Positions 1 through 8,236 of a DNA stretch of 64,000 bases are shown one piece after another; position 1 is the stretch's first letter, and each line of letters begins with the position of its first letter. Source of the DNA: Luteimicrobium sp049844995 (lineage in GTDB: Bacteria > Actinomycetota > Actinomycetes > Actinomycetales > Cellulomonadaceae). Below the pieces are notes generated by a model, which saw only the letters and a program-made list of their open reading frames with translations, searched no databases and was not told where the DNA came from. The position numbers and the translations under genes are program-made. Location: contig NZ_JBNCMC010000005.1 in assembly GCF_049844995.1 (NCBI RefSeq), positions 116,413 through 180,412 on the forward strand, written 5' to 3'.

Positions 1-725
1 CCGTCCCGCACCACGGCGGCGGCCTGCGCGAGCCGCTCGGGCGGCGCGTCGGGGCGGTACGCGAGGGCCCCCGCGGCGGTCGCGACCAGCGAGAGCCGGT
101 GGGCGAGCGTGTCGTGCATGTCGCGCGCGATGCGCAGCCGCTCCTCGCGGCGGACCTCCTCGGCGCGGCGGTCCCGGTCCGCCTCCGCGGCGCGCACCCG
201 CGCGCGCAGCGACCCCAGCAGCTCCGCGCGCGTGCGCCCGTACGCGCCCCAGCCGAGCAGCGCCGCGTGCACGCCCACGTCGGTCAGCAGCCACCAGCCG
301 TAGCCCATGCTCACGCCGCGCCACGCCCCCTGGACCGCGTGCCCGACGGCGCCCGCGACGGCGACCGGCACCGCGACCCGCAGGCGGGTGGCCCGGGCGA
401 CGACGGCCGTCGTCATCGTCGAGGCCGGGGTCGCGGCGGGCGAGACGGCGGCGAGGGCCGCGAGCACGAACGCGGCGATGGTCAGCCGTCGCTCCTCGTC
501 GGCGCGGCCCACCGCGACGAGCACCAGCGATCCCGCCGCCACGGCCAGCACGGCGCACACGACGTCGAGTGCGACCCGTCCGTCGCCGCTCGCCCCCAGC
601 ACCGTCAGCGCGGACAGGACCGCCAGCCCGGCGGCCAGCCCGACGACCGCACTCGTCGGGATGCGGAACCGTCGCGCGTCGCACGCCGCGTCGTCCGCGG
701 TGAGGAGGGTCGTCTGCGTGTCCAT
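1..725 (-). CDS. Sensor histidine kinase, NarL/DesK type (partial, C-terminus off the left edge)
   Basis: Reading leftward from ATG at 725, about 241 residues are visible. Residues 1-160 hold several hydrophobic membrane segments. A charged helix then leads into a HisKA_3 phosphoacceptor helix containing RIARDMHDTLAHRLSLVA, where the His of MHDT is the expected phosphorylation site. The HATPase domain lies beyond the window. Such kinases pair with LuxR-type response regulators, presumably encoded further left. The start has no Shine-Dalgarno sequence but lies 7 nt after a TACGCT -10 box, so a leaderless transcript is likely. Family assignment is firm; the signal is unknown. Confidence 0.88.
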   Translation of the reverse strand, partial: MDTQTTLLTADDAACDARRFRIPTSAVVGLAAGLAVLSALTVLGASGDGRVALDVVCAVLAVAAGSLVLVAVGRADEERRLTIAAFVLAALAAVSPAATPASTMTTAVVARATRLRVAVPVAVAGAVGHAVQGAWRGVSMGYGWWLLTDVGVHAALLGWGAYGRTRAELLGSLRARVRAAEADRDRRAEEVRREERLRIARDMHDTLAHRLSLVATAAGALAYRPDAPPERLAQAAAVVRD

Positions 726-732
726 GACCCCG

Positions 733-738
733 AGCGTA
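733..738 (-). promoter_or_regulatory. -10 box TACGCT of a leaderless promoter for the left-edge kinase
   Basis: On the minus strand TACGCT is followed by 7 nt and then the ATG at 725. The spacing puts the transcription start at or beside the start codon. No ribosome-binding site is visible. Confidence 0.5.
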
Positions 739-893
739 GGAAGCGGACCGCCGCCTCACTACCGACCGAAGGAGGGGGTCGACCCTCCCGTCGTCGCGTC
801 GACGACCGACCGTCGGCCGCTGTGCCGTCCGAGGCTCCCGGGAGACGGTCAGGTGGTGGGCGCCGCCGGGGTGCCTGGGACGGGGACGGGGCC

Positions 894-1367
894 ATGACCA
901 GCAAGAACACGAGGAACGCACTCGCCGGCGAGCGGACGACGGACGCGGTCCGACCGGCGTCGGGCTCGGCGCCCGCGGTCGGCGCGCGGCTCGCGTGGCT
1001 GACGACGGGGACCGCGGCGGCCGCGGCCCTCCTGCTGTGGGTGCTCGTCGTCCCGGTCGGGGGCGTCGACCTCCGCGCCGGCGGCGCCGGGACGGGCAGC
1101 GGCGGCGACGGGCCGACGGTGGGGCCGGTAAACGTGCTGTTCATCGCGGTCGTCGCGGGCATGGGCGCCTGGTTCGTGGCTGCCCGGATGCGGCGCCGTG
1201 GCGTGCCGCGCGGCGCCTGGCTGGGCGTCGCGGCCGGGGTCCTCGCCGCATCGCTCGCCGGCCCGGTCAGCGCGTCGACGTTCGCGAGCGGCGTGGTGCT
1301 CGTGGCGATGCACGTCGTCGTCGGCGGGATCCTCGCGCTCGGGTACGCCCGGGCCTGGCGCTCGTGA
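894..1367 (+). CDS. DUF6069-like small membrane protein
   Basis: 157 residues with four predicted transmembrane segments (about 32-50, 78-96, 104-124 and 130-150). The stretch TVGPVNVLFIAVVAGMGAW and the later SLAGPVS resemble the DUF6069 family of actinobacterial integral membrane proteins, judged from memory of the family. The start at ATG 894 follows a GGGACGGGG purine run. It is transcribed divergently from the kinase at the left edge. Function is unknown in the family. The end converges with the GNAT gene across two palindromic repeats. Confidence 0.72.
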   Translation: MTSKNTRNALAGERTTDAVRPASGSAPAVGARLAWLTTGTAAAAALLLWVLVVPVGGVDLRAGGAGTGSGGDGPTVGPVNVLFIAVVAGMGAWFVAARMRRRGVPRGAWLGVAAGVLAASLAGPVSASTFASGVVLVAMHVVVGGILALGYARAWRS

Positions 1368-1382
1368 CCGCGCCCGGCGAGT

Positions 1383-1424
1383 TGTCAGACGCTGGTGAGG
1401 GCGGGACCTCACCAGCTTCTGACA
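1383..1424. repeat. 42-nt palindromic repeat, copy 1
   Basis: The left arm begins TGTCAGACGCTGGTGAGG and the right arm is CCTCACCAGCTTCTGACA. They pair over 18 bp with one mismatch around a 6-nt loop. It lies between the convergent DUF6069-like and GNAT genes and may act as a bidirectional terminator. Related copies occur at 1444, 2676, 11202 and 11264. Confidence 0.8.
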
Positions 1425-1443
1425 GCCTGGCCGACCCGGGGCC

Positions 1444-1485
1444 TGTCAGAACCTGAGGAGGGCAGGGCCTCACCAGCTTCTGACA
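1444..1485. repeat. 42-nt palindromic repeat, copy 2 (imperfect)
   Basis: This has the same ends as copy 1 (TGTCAGAAC... and ...CAGCTTCTGACA), but the left arm has drifted, so the stem is imperfect. It stands 20 nt after copy 1 in the same intergenic space. Confidence 0.75.
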
Positions 1486-1500
1486 ACTCGGCGGCGGCGA

Positions 1501-2613
1501 TCAGTCCGGGAGGCGGAGCTGCCAGGCCGCGAACCCGCCGTCGGGCCGGAAGCCCAGCGCGACGTTGATGTCCAGCATCGGGCCGTTCTCCTCCGCGTTC
1601 CACGTGACGACGCGGCGGACGTCCGGCCGGCGCGCAGCGAGCGCCTCGAGGTTCGCGACCTTCACGGCCATCCCGAGCCGGTGGCCTCGGTGCTCGGGGT
1701 CGACGATGGTCGTGTCCTGGTCGGCGACCGGCCGCGCGTCGTCCGGCTCGGTCGGCACGATGAGCGCGGTGTACCCGACGATCCGGCCCGTCGGGACGTG
1801 GACGGCGGCCGTCAGCAGCACCGACTGCCCGCGCTCCGTGAACCGGTCGAGCCACGTCCGCAAGCGCGCGGCGTCCCACGGGTCGGCCTCCAGCTCGAGC
1901 CCGCCCGACGGCGCGTCCGTCATCATCCGGCTCTCGAGCGCCGCGATGTCGGCGAGCGCTGACTCCGGGACGTCGTGGAACCAGGTCTGCGTCAGGTACT
2001 GGTCGTCCGCGTGCTCGCCGGCCGCCTCGGCGAACCGCCGTAGCAAGCCCGGGTCGACGGGCAGGTCGAGGCGCGACATGCGCTCCAGCTGTTCGAGCGC
2101 GAAGCCGCGGGCGAGCGCGAAACGGGTGGCGTCGTCGTCGGCGGGGACGCGCCCCGAGCCCGTGGGCGGGACGAGCGCGCCCGGCCCGGGCGGCGGCTCG
2201 GTCACGACGTCGGAGTACGCCTGCACGACGTGCCGCCCCTGGTCCCGCACGACGGCGACCGCGGCGTCCCACAGCGCCGCGCCGACCCCGCGGCGGCGGT
2301 GGTCGGGGTGGACGCAGACCTCGAGCTCGACGGCGTCCGTGTTCGACGTCTGCATCGCGCGCAGCCACGCGTAGCCGACGACGTCGTCGGGGGCGAGGAC
2401 CGCCACGACGGCCGACGTCCGCACGTAGTCGGCGTGCCGGAGCTGCCCGAGCCGCTGGGCGACCGGGTCGGCGGCGTCCCCGTGGCCCCGGGAGGCGAGC
2501 TGGGCAGCGGCGTCGACGCGCGCGACGCCGTGCAGCAGCGCCGCCGCGGGGTCGTCGAGGGAGGCGGGCGCGTCGTCGGGGGTGAGGGTGATGAGCCGGA
2601 GGGTCGGTGCCAT
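1501..2613 (-). CDS. Tandem GNAT-family N-acetyltransferase
   Basis: 370 residues forming two GNAT halves. The N-terminal half carries the acetyl-CoA pyrophosphate loop as VCVHPDHRRRGVGAALWDAA (around residues 95-115). The C-terminal half carries TTIVDPEHRGHRLGMAVKVA, a R/QxxGxG/A-type loop (around 300-320). Proteins of this two-domain form in actinobacteria resemble mycothiol synthase or antibiotic acetyltransferases in architecture, but no substrate can be named here. The ATG at 2613 is preceded by GGACGG. Upstream and downstream spacers both contain members of the 42-nt palindrome family. Confidence 0.85.
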   Translation of the reverse strand: MAPTLRLITLTPDDAPASLDDPAAALLHGVARVDAAAQLASRGHGDAADPVAQRLGQLRHADYVRTSAVVAVLAPDDVVGYAWLRAMQTSNTDAVELEVCVHPDHRRRGVGAALWDAAVAVVRDQGRHVVQAYSDVVTEPPPGPGALVPPTGSGRVPADDDATRFALARGFALEQLERMSRLDLPVDPGLLRRFAEAAGEHADDQYLTQTWFHDVPESALADIAALESRMMTDAPSGGLELEADPWDAARLRTWLDRFTERGQSVLLTAAVHVPTGRIVGYTALIVPTEPDDARPVADQDTTIVDPEHRGHRLGMAVKVANLEALAARRPDVRRVVTWNAEENGPMLDINVALGFRPDGGFAAWQLRLPD

Positions 2614-2675
2614 CCGTCCAGCGTGCCCGCCCCCGGTCGTGCGCGCCACGGGTTTCCCACCCTGACCCGGCGAGC

Positions 2676-2717
2676 TGTCAGAACGTGGTGAGTCTCGAGG
2701 CTCATCACGTTCTGACA
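2676..2717. repeat. 42-nt palindromic repeat, copy 3
   Basis: The arms TGTCAGAACGTGGTGAG and CTCATCACGTTCTGACA pair with one G:T and enclose a CTCGAG-containing centre. It lies just after the end of the leftward galactanase gene and is a plausible terminator for the GH42-GH53 operon. Confidence 0.8.
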
Positions 2718-2735
2718 ACCCGTTGGCTTGGCGGG

Positions 2736-4427
2736 TCAGCCGCGTCCCACGAGCGTCGCCTCCGCCGCGCGGTCCGCGGCGGAGGGCGTGAAGTCGTCGG
2801 CCGCGGGCAGCAGGCGTCCGTCGAAGTCGAACATCGCCTGGTTCTCCCACGCGTTGCCCGACGTCGGGTCCGCCGGGTCCCAGCCGTTCCCCGCGACCGC
2901 GGTCCACGCGGGCTCCCAGTACACGACGCCGAGCCCACGACCCCCCGGGGCCGACGCGACGGCGTCCTGCACCGCGCGGAACTGGGCCTTCTGCCCGGTC
3001 GGCGTCGCGGGGTAGCCGGGGACCAGCTCGGAGGGCTGGTCGATGGTGTTCTCCCAGGCCGGAGTGTCGTCGGCGAGCGTGAAGGGGTAGGACGTCTCGA
3101 CGACGAGCACGTCGCGGTCGTAGCGCGCCGACGTCGTCGAGACCGCGTCCTGGAGGTCGGCGAGGCTGCCGTGCCAGTAGCCGTAGTACGACAGCCCGAT
3201 CACGTCGAACGGCACGTCCCGCGACGTGATCTCGTCGAGCCACCAGGTCAGCGCCCCGGTGCCCTGGTTGATGTTCGTCAGGTGCAGGATCACCTTCGAC
3301 GTCGGCGACACGGCGTGCACCGCCTCCGACCCGGCCGTGAGGAACGACGCGAGGTTGTCGAACTGCGGGCCGTCGACGCCGTCGGCAGGGTCCACGTCCC
3401 AGGTCTGGCCCCAGGGCAGCAGCATCCCGGAGTTGATCTCGTTGCCGACCTGCACGTACGCGGGCCGCACGCCCGCGCGCACGAACGCTCGCATCGCCGA
3501 CGTCGTGAACGCCCGCACGTCCTGCGCGAGCTGCGCCGGGGTGTCGCCCGACCACGCCGACGGGATCTTCTGCGCCCCCGGGTCCGCCCACGTGTCCGAG
3601 TAGTGGAAGTCGACGAGCACCCGCATGCCCGCCCGCTGCGCGCGCTTCGCGGTCGCGACCGCGTGCGCCACGTCGTTGTACCCGTCGGCCGGGTTCACGA
3701 ACACCTTGACGCGGGTCAGGTTCATGCCCTGGTCGGCGAGGATCCTGACGGGGTCGCCGGCCTTGCCCTTCGCCGTCCGGTACACCGCGCCGAGGTCCTC
3801 GTTCTTGGCGACCGACGACAGGTCGCCGCCGCGCTCAGCCCGCCCGACGACGCCGCGGTCGAACGCGACGTCGTCCGCGTTGAGCCAGGCCCCGCCCGGA
3901 CCGTCGGTGGTGATCGCGAGCGTGCAGTCCCCTCCCGTGACCTTCGTCGACACGGCCAGCCGGACCCACGCGCCGTCCTGCGTGGTGTCCGGGACGTCGA
4001 CGCTCGCCGCCTTGCCGCAGCCTGACAGCGACAGGGTCGCGGCGGCCTTCCCGCTCCCCGTGCCGCCGCCCGAGCGGACCCACGCGCTGAACGTCCACCA
4101 GCCGTTCGGGACGTGCGAGACCCGCTGCGACACCGTCGCGCGGTAGGCGCTCGCGGACCACTCGGTGAGCCGGTTCCCGGTGCCGTCGTGGCCGCCGGCC
4201 TCGACCTTCGCGGCCGAGGCGCCGCCCGCGCTCCCGCGCACCGTCCAGCCGGCGAGGCCGTCCTCGAAGCCGGGGTTCACGACCTGCGGGGCAGCCGCGG
4301 GGGAGCGGTCGTGCGCGCTGGCAGGCAGTGCAGCGCCGGCGAGGCCGATGACGGCAAGGGCCGCCGCCGACGCCGCGGTGAGGCGGCGCCGGCGCGCGCG
4401 TGGCCGGGTGGTGGGTCTGGGGTTCAC
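2736..4427 (-). CDS. ganB: Secreted arabinogalactan endo-beta-1,4-galactanase (GH53) with N-terminal carbohydrate-binding-like domain
   Basis: 563 residues. It cleaves internal beta-1,4-galactosidic bonds of galactan or type I arabinogalactan outside the cell. Residues 1-38 are a signal peptide (Arg-rich start, hydrophobic core, ending ALPASA). Residues about 48-190 form a jelly-roll-like module (NPGFEDGLAGW...). Residues about 203-550 are the GH53 barrel, with acid/base Glu330 in VQVGNEINSG and nucleophile Glu444 in VVETSYPF. The start is GTG 4427, because AAGGAGG stands 5 nt upstream; a nearby ATG is out of frame and stops at once. It lies 50 nt after the GH42 gene, with no promoter between, so the two form an operon. 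Confidence 0.95.
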   Translation of the reverse strand: MNPRPTTRPRARRRRLTAASAAALAVIGLAGAALPASAHDRSPAAAPQVVNPGFEDGLAGWTVRGSAGGASAAKVEAGGHDGTGNRLTEWSASAYRATVSQRVSHVPNGWWTFSAWVRSGGGTGSGKAAATLSLSGCGKAASVDVPDTTQDGAWVRLAVSTKVTGGDCTLAITTDGPGGAWLNADDVAFDRGVVGRAERGGDLSSVAKNEDLGAVYRTAKGKAGDPVRILADQGMNLTRVKVFVNPADGYNDVAHAVATAKRAQRAGMRVLVDFHYSDTWADPGAQKIPSAWSGDTPAQLAQDVRAFTTSAMRAFVRAGVRPAYVQVGNEINSGMLLPWGQTWDVDPADGVDGPQFDNLASFLTAGSEAVHAVSPTSKVILHLTNINQGTGALTWWLDEITSRDVPFDVIGLSYYGYWHGSLADLQDAVSTTSARYDRDVLVVETSYPFTLADDTPAWENTIDQPSELVPGYPATPTGQKAQFRAVQDAVASAPGGRGLGVVYWEPAWTAVAGNGWDPADPTSGNAWENQAMFDFDGRLLPAADDFTPSAADRAAEATLVGRG

Positions 4428-4477
4428 GTCATCCTCCTTGATGAGCGGACCTGCCGGCGGGCGCCGGGCAGAGTGGG

Positions 4478-6583
4478 TCAGCGCGGCGACCTCACGACCG
4501 CCACCTCGCCGGCGGGCACCTTGAGCCAGCCGTCGACGGTGGAACCGGTGAGCAGCTCGTCGCCCGTGACGGGGACGGACGCGGGCTCGGTGCCGTGGTT
4601 GAGCACGAACGTGTACAAGCGGCCGTCGCCGGTGCGCTCGACGATCTCGACGTCGCGGCCGGTGCCGGCGCCGAGCCCGTCGCGCGGCGCGAGGCCGGCG
4701 TCCTGGTAGGCGGCGGCGAGGACGGCGCGGAGGCCGTCGTCGTCGAGGCGCGTGGACACGTACCAGCCGTGCCCGTCGCCGAGCGCGTGCCGTGTCACGG
4801 CGGCCCCGCCGGCCACGGGACCGTCGACGTACGTCGCGACGACCTCGGCGCCGTCGAGCGCGAGGTGGTCGGTCCAGGTGTCGGCGACGAGCTCGCGGTG
4901 CGCGCCGTCGTCGTCGGGCGCGCCGGACCACGCGACCCGGACCCCGTCGCCCGCGCGCAGCGGCGCGAACTCCTCGACGGTGAGCCCGAGCGCGTCGCGC
5001 AGGGGCGCCCCGTACCCGCCCTCGTGCACGGCGTCGTTCTCGTCGACGATGCCGGAGAAGTAGGAGACGACGAGCGTGCCGCCGGCCGCGACGTACCGGG
5101 TGAGGTTCGCGGCGTCGTCGGCGGTGAGCAGGTACGACGCCGGCGCGACGACGAGCGCGTACGACGACAGGTCGGCGGACGGGTGGGCGAAGTCGACGGT
5201 GACGTGGTCGTCCCAGAGCGCGCGGTACCAGGCGTCGGTGCGCTCGCGAGCGTCGACGTCGACGCTGGGCCGCCACTCGAGGCCCTGCGCCCACGCGGAC
5301 TCCTGGTCCCACAGCACGGCGACGCGGGCCTCCACGCGGGAGCCCGCGACCTCGGCCAGGTGGCCCAGGTCCGCGCCGAACGCGACGACCTCGCGCCAGA
5401 CCCGTGAGCCCGTCCCGGCGTGGGGCAGCATCGCCGAGTGGAACTTCTCGGCACCGGACCGGGAGGCGCGCCACTGGAAGAAGCCGACGGCGTCGGCGCC
5501 CCGCGCGACGTGCTGCAGCGAGTTGCGGCGCAGCTCGCCGGGCTGCTTGGCGACGTTGCGCGGCTGCCAGTTCACGGCCGACGTCGAGTGCTCCATGAGG
5601 AACCACGGGTTGCCCTGCGCGACCGACCGCGTCAGGTCGGCCGCCTGCGCGAGCGTGACCTGGTTGCGGGGGTCGGCGGCGTCGAGGTAGTGGTCGTTGG
5701 AGACGACGTCGACCTCGCGGCCCCATGCCCAGAGGTCGGTCGAGCCGCACGCGAACGCCATGAAGTTCGTCGTGATCGGCACGTCGGAGTGCGCGCGGAT
5801 CGCGTCGCGCTCGGCGACGAAGCAGGCGCGCAGCTGGTGGTCGCTGAACCGCGCGAAGTCGAGGCGCTCAGCGGGGTTCACGACGCTCGCCGCGGCCGCG
5901 GGCAGGCCGACCTCGTCCCAGTCGCCGTAGCGCTGGCCCCAGAAGGCGGTGCCCCAGCGGGCGTTGAGCGCGTCGAGCGAGCCGTAGCGGGCGCGCAGCC
6001 AGTCGCGGAAGGCGTGCAGTGCGTGCTCGGAGTAGTCCTCGGCGACGGGCACGCCGTACTCGTTGTGCACGTGCCAGAGCGCGAGCGCGGGGTGGGAGCC
6101 GTAGCGCTCGGCGAGCGCCGTCGTGACGCGGACGGCCGCCTCGCGGTACTGCGGCGAGCTGGGGGAGACCATGCCGCGCGACCCGAACCCGAGCGGGACG
6201 CCGTCGCGGGTGACGACGCGCGCCTCGGGGTACGCGCGGTAGAACCAGGCGGGCGGGACGGTCGTGGGCGTCCCGAGGACGACGCGGATGCCGTTCGCGT
6301 GGAGCAGGTCGACGAGCCGGTCGAGCCAGCCGAACTCGAACACGCCCTCGCGCGGCTCGACCAGCACCCACGAGAACACCCCGACGGTCGCGAACGTGAC
6401 GCCGGCCTCGCGCATGAGGCGCACGTCCTCGGCCCAGACCTCCTCGGGCCACTGCTCGGGGTTGTAGTCGCCTCCGTAGGCGACGCCGTCGAGGCCCCGC
6501 GCCCACACGCCGACGGTGTGCTCCGCGGGAGTCCCGGCCGGCGTGGACGACAGGGGGGTACGGGGGCGGGGCTGGTCGTCCAT
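4478..6583 (-). CDS. ganA: Beta-galactosidase, GH42
   Basis: 701 residues, the usual GH42 size, with no signal peptide, so cytoplasmic. It hydrolyses galacto-oligosaccharides imported after endogalactanase action. The barrel begins at GGDYNPEQWPEEVW (residue 37). The acid/base is Glu175 in HVHNEYG and the nucleophile is Glu331 in WFLMEHSTSAVNWQPRN. A trimerisation, Rossmann-like domain follows (from about 400) and then a small beta-sandwich. Start ATG 6583 has GGAGCG upstream. It is the first gene of the leftward galactan operon and is divergent from the transporter operon, with operator-like dyads between them. Confidence 0.95.
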   Translation of the reverse strand: MDDQPRPRTPLSSTPAGTPAEHTVGVWARGLDGVAYGGDYNPEQWPEEVWAEDVRLMREAGVTFATVGVFSWVLVEPREGVFEFGWLDRLVDLLHANGIRVVLGTPTTVPPAWFYRAYPEARVVTRDGVPLGFGSRGMVSPSSPQYREAAVRVTTALAERYGSHPALALWHVHNEYGVPVAEDYSEHALHAFRDWLRARYGSLDALNARWGTAFWGQRYGDWDEVGLPAAAASVVNPAERLDFARFSDHQLRACFVAERDAIRAHSDVPITTNFMAFACGSTDLWAWGREVDVVSNDHYLDAADPRNQVTLAQAADLTRSVAQGNPWFLMEHSTSAVNWQPRNVAKQPGELRRNSLQHVARGADAVGFFQWRASRSGAEKFHSAMLPHAGTGSRVWREVVAFGADLGHLAEVAGSRVEARVAVLWDQESAWAQGLEWRPSVDVDARERTDAWYRALWDDHVTVDFAHPSADLSSYALVVAPASYLLTADDAANLTRYVAAGGTLVVSYFSGIVDENDAVHEGGYGAPLRDALGLTVEEFAPLRAGDGVRVAWSGAPDDDGAHRELVADTWTDHLALDGAEVVATYVDGPVAGGAAVTRHALGDGHGWYVSTRLDDDGLRAVLAAAYQDAGLAPRDGLGAGTGRDVEIVERTGDGRLYTFVLNHGTEPASVPVTGDELLTGSTVDGWLKVPAGEVAVVRSPR

Positions 6584-6637
6584 GACGCTCCATCGGGTCG
6601 TGGCGGCGCCGGCGGGTCCCGCCGCGTCGCGATCAAC

Positions 6638-6651
6638 TGTGAACGCGCACA
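6638..6651. promoter_or_regulatory. LacI-type operator O1, TGTGAACGCGCACA
   Basis: Dyad with TGTG...CACA ends and a central CG, the LacI/GalR half-site pattern. It lies directly downstream of the predicted leftward -10 box (6651-6656), where binding would block the GH42-GH53 promoter. The likely ligand is the LacI protein encoded at 10142. Confidence 0.75.
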
Positions 6652-6680
6652 GCATAGACAGGCGTCAGGATCGTTGTAAA
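6651..6680 (-). promoter_or_regulatory. Leftward promoter of the GH42-GH53 operon
   Basis: On the minus strand TTTACA (6675-6680) is separated by 18 bp from TATGCT (6651-6656). Both hexamers fit the vegetative sigma factor. They are flanked or overlapped by operator-like dyads at 6638 and 6675. Confidence 0.6.
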
Positions 6681-6688
6681 CGCGTGAC
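6675..6688. promoter_or_regulatory. Possible degenerate LacI-type operator O2, TGTAAACGCGTGAC
   Basis: It shares the core AACGCG with O1 but has weaker outer symmetry. It overlaps the -35 hexamer of the leftward promoter. Confidence 0.4.
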
Positions 6689-6697
6689 CCGACGTGA

Positions 6698-6728
6698 TTG
6701 ACACGCGCCTCCCTGTGTCGGCTACTGT
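6698..6728 (+). promoter_or_regulatory. Rightward promoter of the sugar ABC transporter operon
   Basis: A consensus TTGACA (6698-6703) is followed, after 17-19 bp, by a weak -10 around GGCTACTGT. The -10 region overlaps operator O3, as expected for repression. Confidence 0.55.
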
Positions 6729-6739
6729 GACCGTGCACA
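6726..6739. promoter_or_regulatory. LacI-type operator O3, TGTGACCGTGCACA
   Basis: Same TGTG-N6-CACA plan as O1, matching it at 12 of 14 positions. It covers the rightward -10/start region. Confidence 0.75.
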
Positions 6740-6796
6740 GGCTCGAAGGGCGAGCCGACCGTCGTCCTCGGCGACGGGCTTCAATGAGGAGGTCTC

Positions 6797-8146
6797 GTGC
6801 GACTGCACACGTCACTGAAGGTTGCGGCCGCGGTCGCCGCGACAGCGCTGCTCGCCAGCGCCTGCTCGTCGGGGGGCTCCGGCGACGGCGACGGCGACTC
6901 CACGCCGTCGGCCCACACCACCCCGACGGACCCCGCCCAGAAGGTCGACCTGACCTACTGGACGTGGGCGCCCGGCATGGACGAGGTCGTCAAGGCCTGG
7001 AACACCGAGCACCCGAACATCCACGTCACCGTGAACAAGCAGGACGGCGGCGACCCGGCGGTCACCAAGCTCCTCACGGCCATCAAGGCCGGCTCGGGCG
7101 CGCCTGACGTCATGCAGGCCGAGTACCAGAAGATCCCGACGCTCGTCGCGGCCGACGCGCTCGCCGACATCACCGGCGACGTGAGCGCGGACCTCAAGAG
7201 CAAGTTCGACGGCGGCTCCTGGCAGTCCGTGACCCTGGGCGGCGACACGGTCTACGCGATCCCGCAGGACGCCGGGCCCATGGAGTTCTACTACCGGGCC
7301 GACATCTTCGAGAAGTACGGGCTCAAGGTCCCCACCACGTGGGACGAGTACGCGCAGGTCGCGACCGAGCTCCACCAGAAGGACCCCAAGGCGTACCTCG
7401 GCACGTTCTCCGCGAACGACGCCGGCTGGTTCACCGGGCTCACGCAGCAGGCCGGTGCGTCGTGGTGGGGCATCGACGGCGACGCCTGGTCCGTCGCGAT
7501 CGACTCCGACGCCACGCAGAAGGTCGCCTCCTACTGGGGCAAGCTCGTCCAGCAGGGCGTCATCGACAACAAGCCCATGTACACCCCCGCGTGGAACAAG
7601 GGCCTCAACGACGGCACGCAGGTCGGCTGGGTCTCCGCGATCTGGGCGCCCGGCGTCCTCGAGGGCAACGCGGCCTCGACCAAGGGCAAGTGGAAGATGG
7701 CCAAGCTCCCCCAGTGGAACGCCGGCGACGACGTCACCGGCAACTGGGGCGGCTCGGCGACGGCCGTCACCTCGCAGTCCAAGAACAAGGCGTACGCCAC
7801 CGAGTTCGCCGAGTGGCTCAACACCTCGCCCGAGGCCGCCAAGCTCCTCGTCACCGAGAGCGGCCTCTACCCGGCGGCGCTCGAGTCGCAGAAGTCCGCG
7901 CTCAGCGACCCGCCCGCGTTCTTCTCGAACCAGACCGACTTCTACACGCTCGCGTCGCAGATCGCGGGCACCGTCTCGCCGTTCACCTACGGCCCGAACG
8001 TCAACGTCGCGTACTCCTCGTACAACGACGAGTTCGGCAAGGCGACCAAGGCCAAGACCGAGCAGGCCTTCGGCGACGCCGTCACGGCCATGCAGAAGAC
8101 GACGCTCGACGACCTCAAGAAGTCCGGCTACAACGTCAAGGAGTGA
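6797..8146 (+). CDS. Sugar ABC transporter solute-binding lipoprotein
   Basis: 449 residues of the family 1 extracellular binding proteins. The lipobox LASAC places the lipidated Cys at residue 23, so the mature protein sits on the outer face of the membrane. The binding fold is recognisable from VDLTYWTWAPGMDEVVKAWN (about 54-73) onward, with many Trp/Tyr residues typical of sugar sites. Start is GTG 6797 with AGGAGG 4 nt upstream. It is first in an operon with two permeases and a LacI regulator, divergent from galactan hydrolases. The likely cargo is galacto-oligosaccharide (inference from context, comparable to ganS). Confidence 0.93.
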   Translation: MRLHTSLKVAAAVAATALLASACSSGGSGDGDGDSTPSAHTTPTDPAQKVDLTYWTWAPGMDEVVKAWNTEHPNIHVTVNKQDGGDPAVTKLLTAIKAGSGAPDVMQAEYQKIPTLVAADALADITGDVSADLKSKFDGGSWQSVTLGGDTVYAIPQDAGPMEFYYRADIFEKYGLKVPTTWDEYAQVATELHQKDPKAYLGTFSANDAGWFTGLTQQAGASWWGIDGDAWSVAIDSDATQKVASYWGKLVQQGVIDNKPMYTPAWNKGLNDGTQVGWVSAIWAPGVLEGNAASTKGKWKMAKLPQWNAGDDVTGNWGGSATAVTSQSKNKAYATEFAEWLNTSPEAAKLLVTESGLYPAALESQKSALSDPPAFFSNQTDFYTLASQIAGTVSPFTYGPNVNVAYSSYNDEFGKATKAKTEQAFGDAVTAMQKTTLDDLKKSGYNVKE

Positions 8147-8151
8147 CGGAC

Positions 8152-8189
8152 GACGGGCCGGCCCGCCCTCCGCGGCCGGTCGGCCCGTC
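8152..8189 (+). other. Intercistronic stem-loop after the binding-protein gene
   Basis: GACGGGCCG (8152-8160) pairs with CGGCCCGTC (8181-8189), with more G-C pairing possible inside. Stem-loops here usually keep binding-protein mRNA more abundant than permease mRNA. Confidence 0.55.
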
Positions 8190-8236
8190 CCGCCCCCTTG
8201 TCGTCACGAGCCTCTCGGCACGAACGGAGCCACACC

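Noticed and set aside
99..893. Long rightward frame joined to the DUF6069-like protein
   Set aside because: It is antisense to the kinase gene and encodes Arg/His-rich shadow sequence. The membrane protein begins at 894.
2736..5750. Leftward frame running through GH53 and into the GH42 gene
   Set aside because: The GH42 part is in another frame with clear catalytic motifs. The GH53 start is fixed by AAGGAGG at 4427.
6638..6739. Dyads considered as CRP-type (TGTGA-N6-TCACA) sites
   Set aside because: Spacing is 14 nt overall with a central CG, as for LacI-family operators, and a lacI gene is in the operon.
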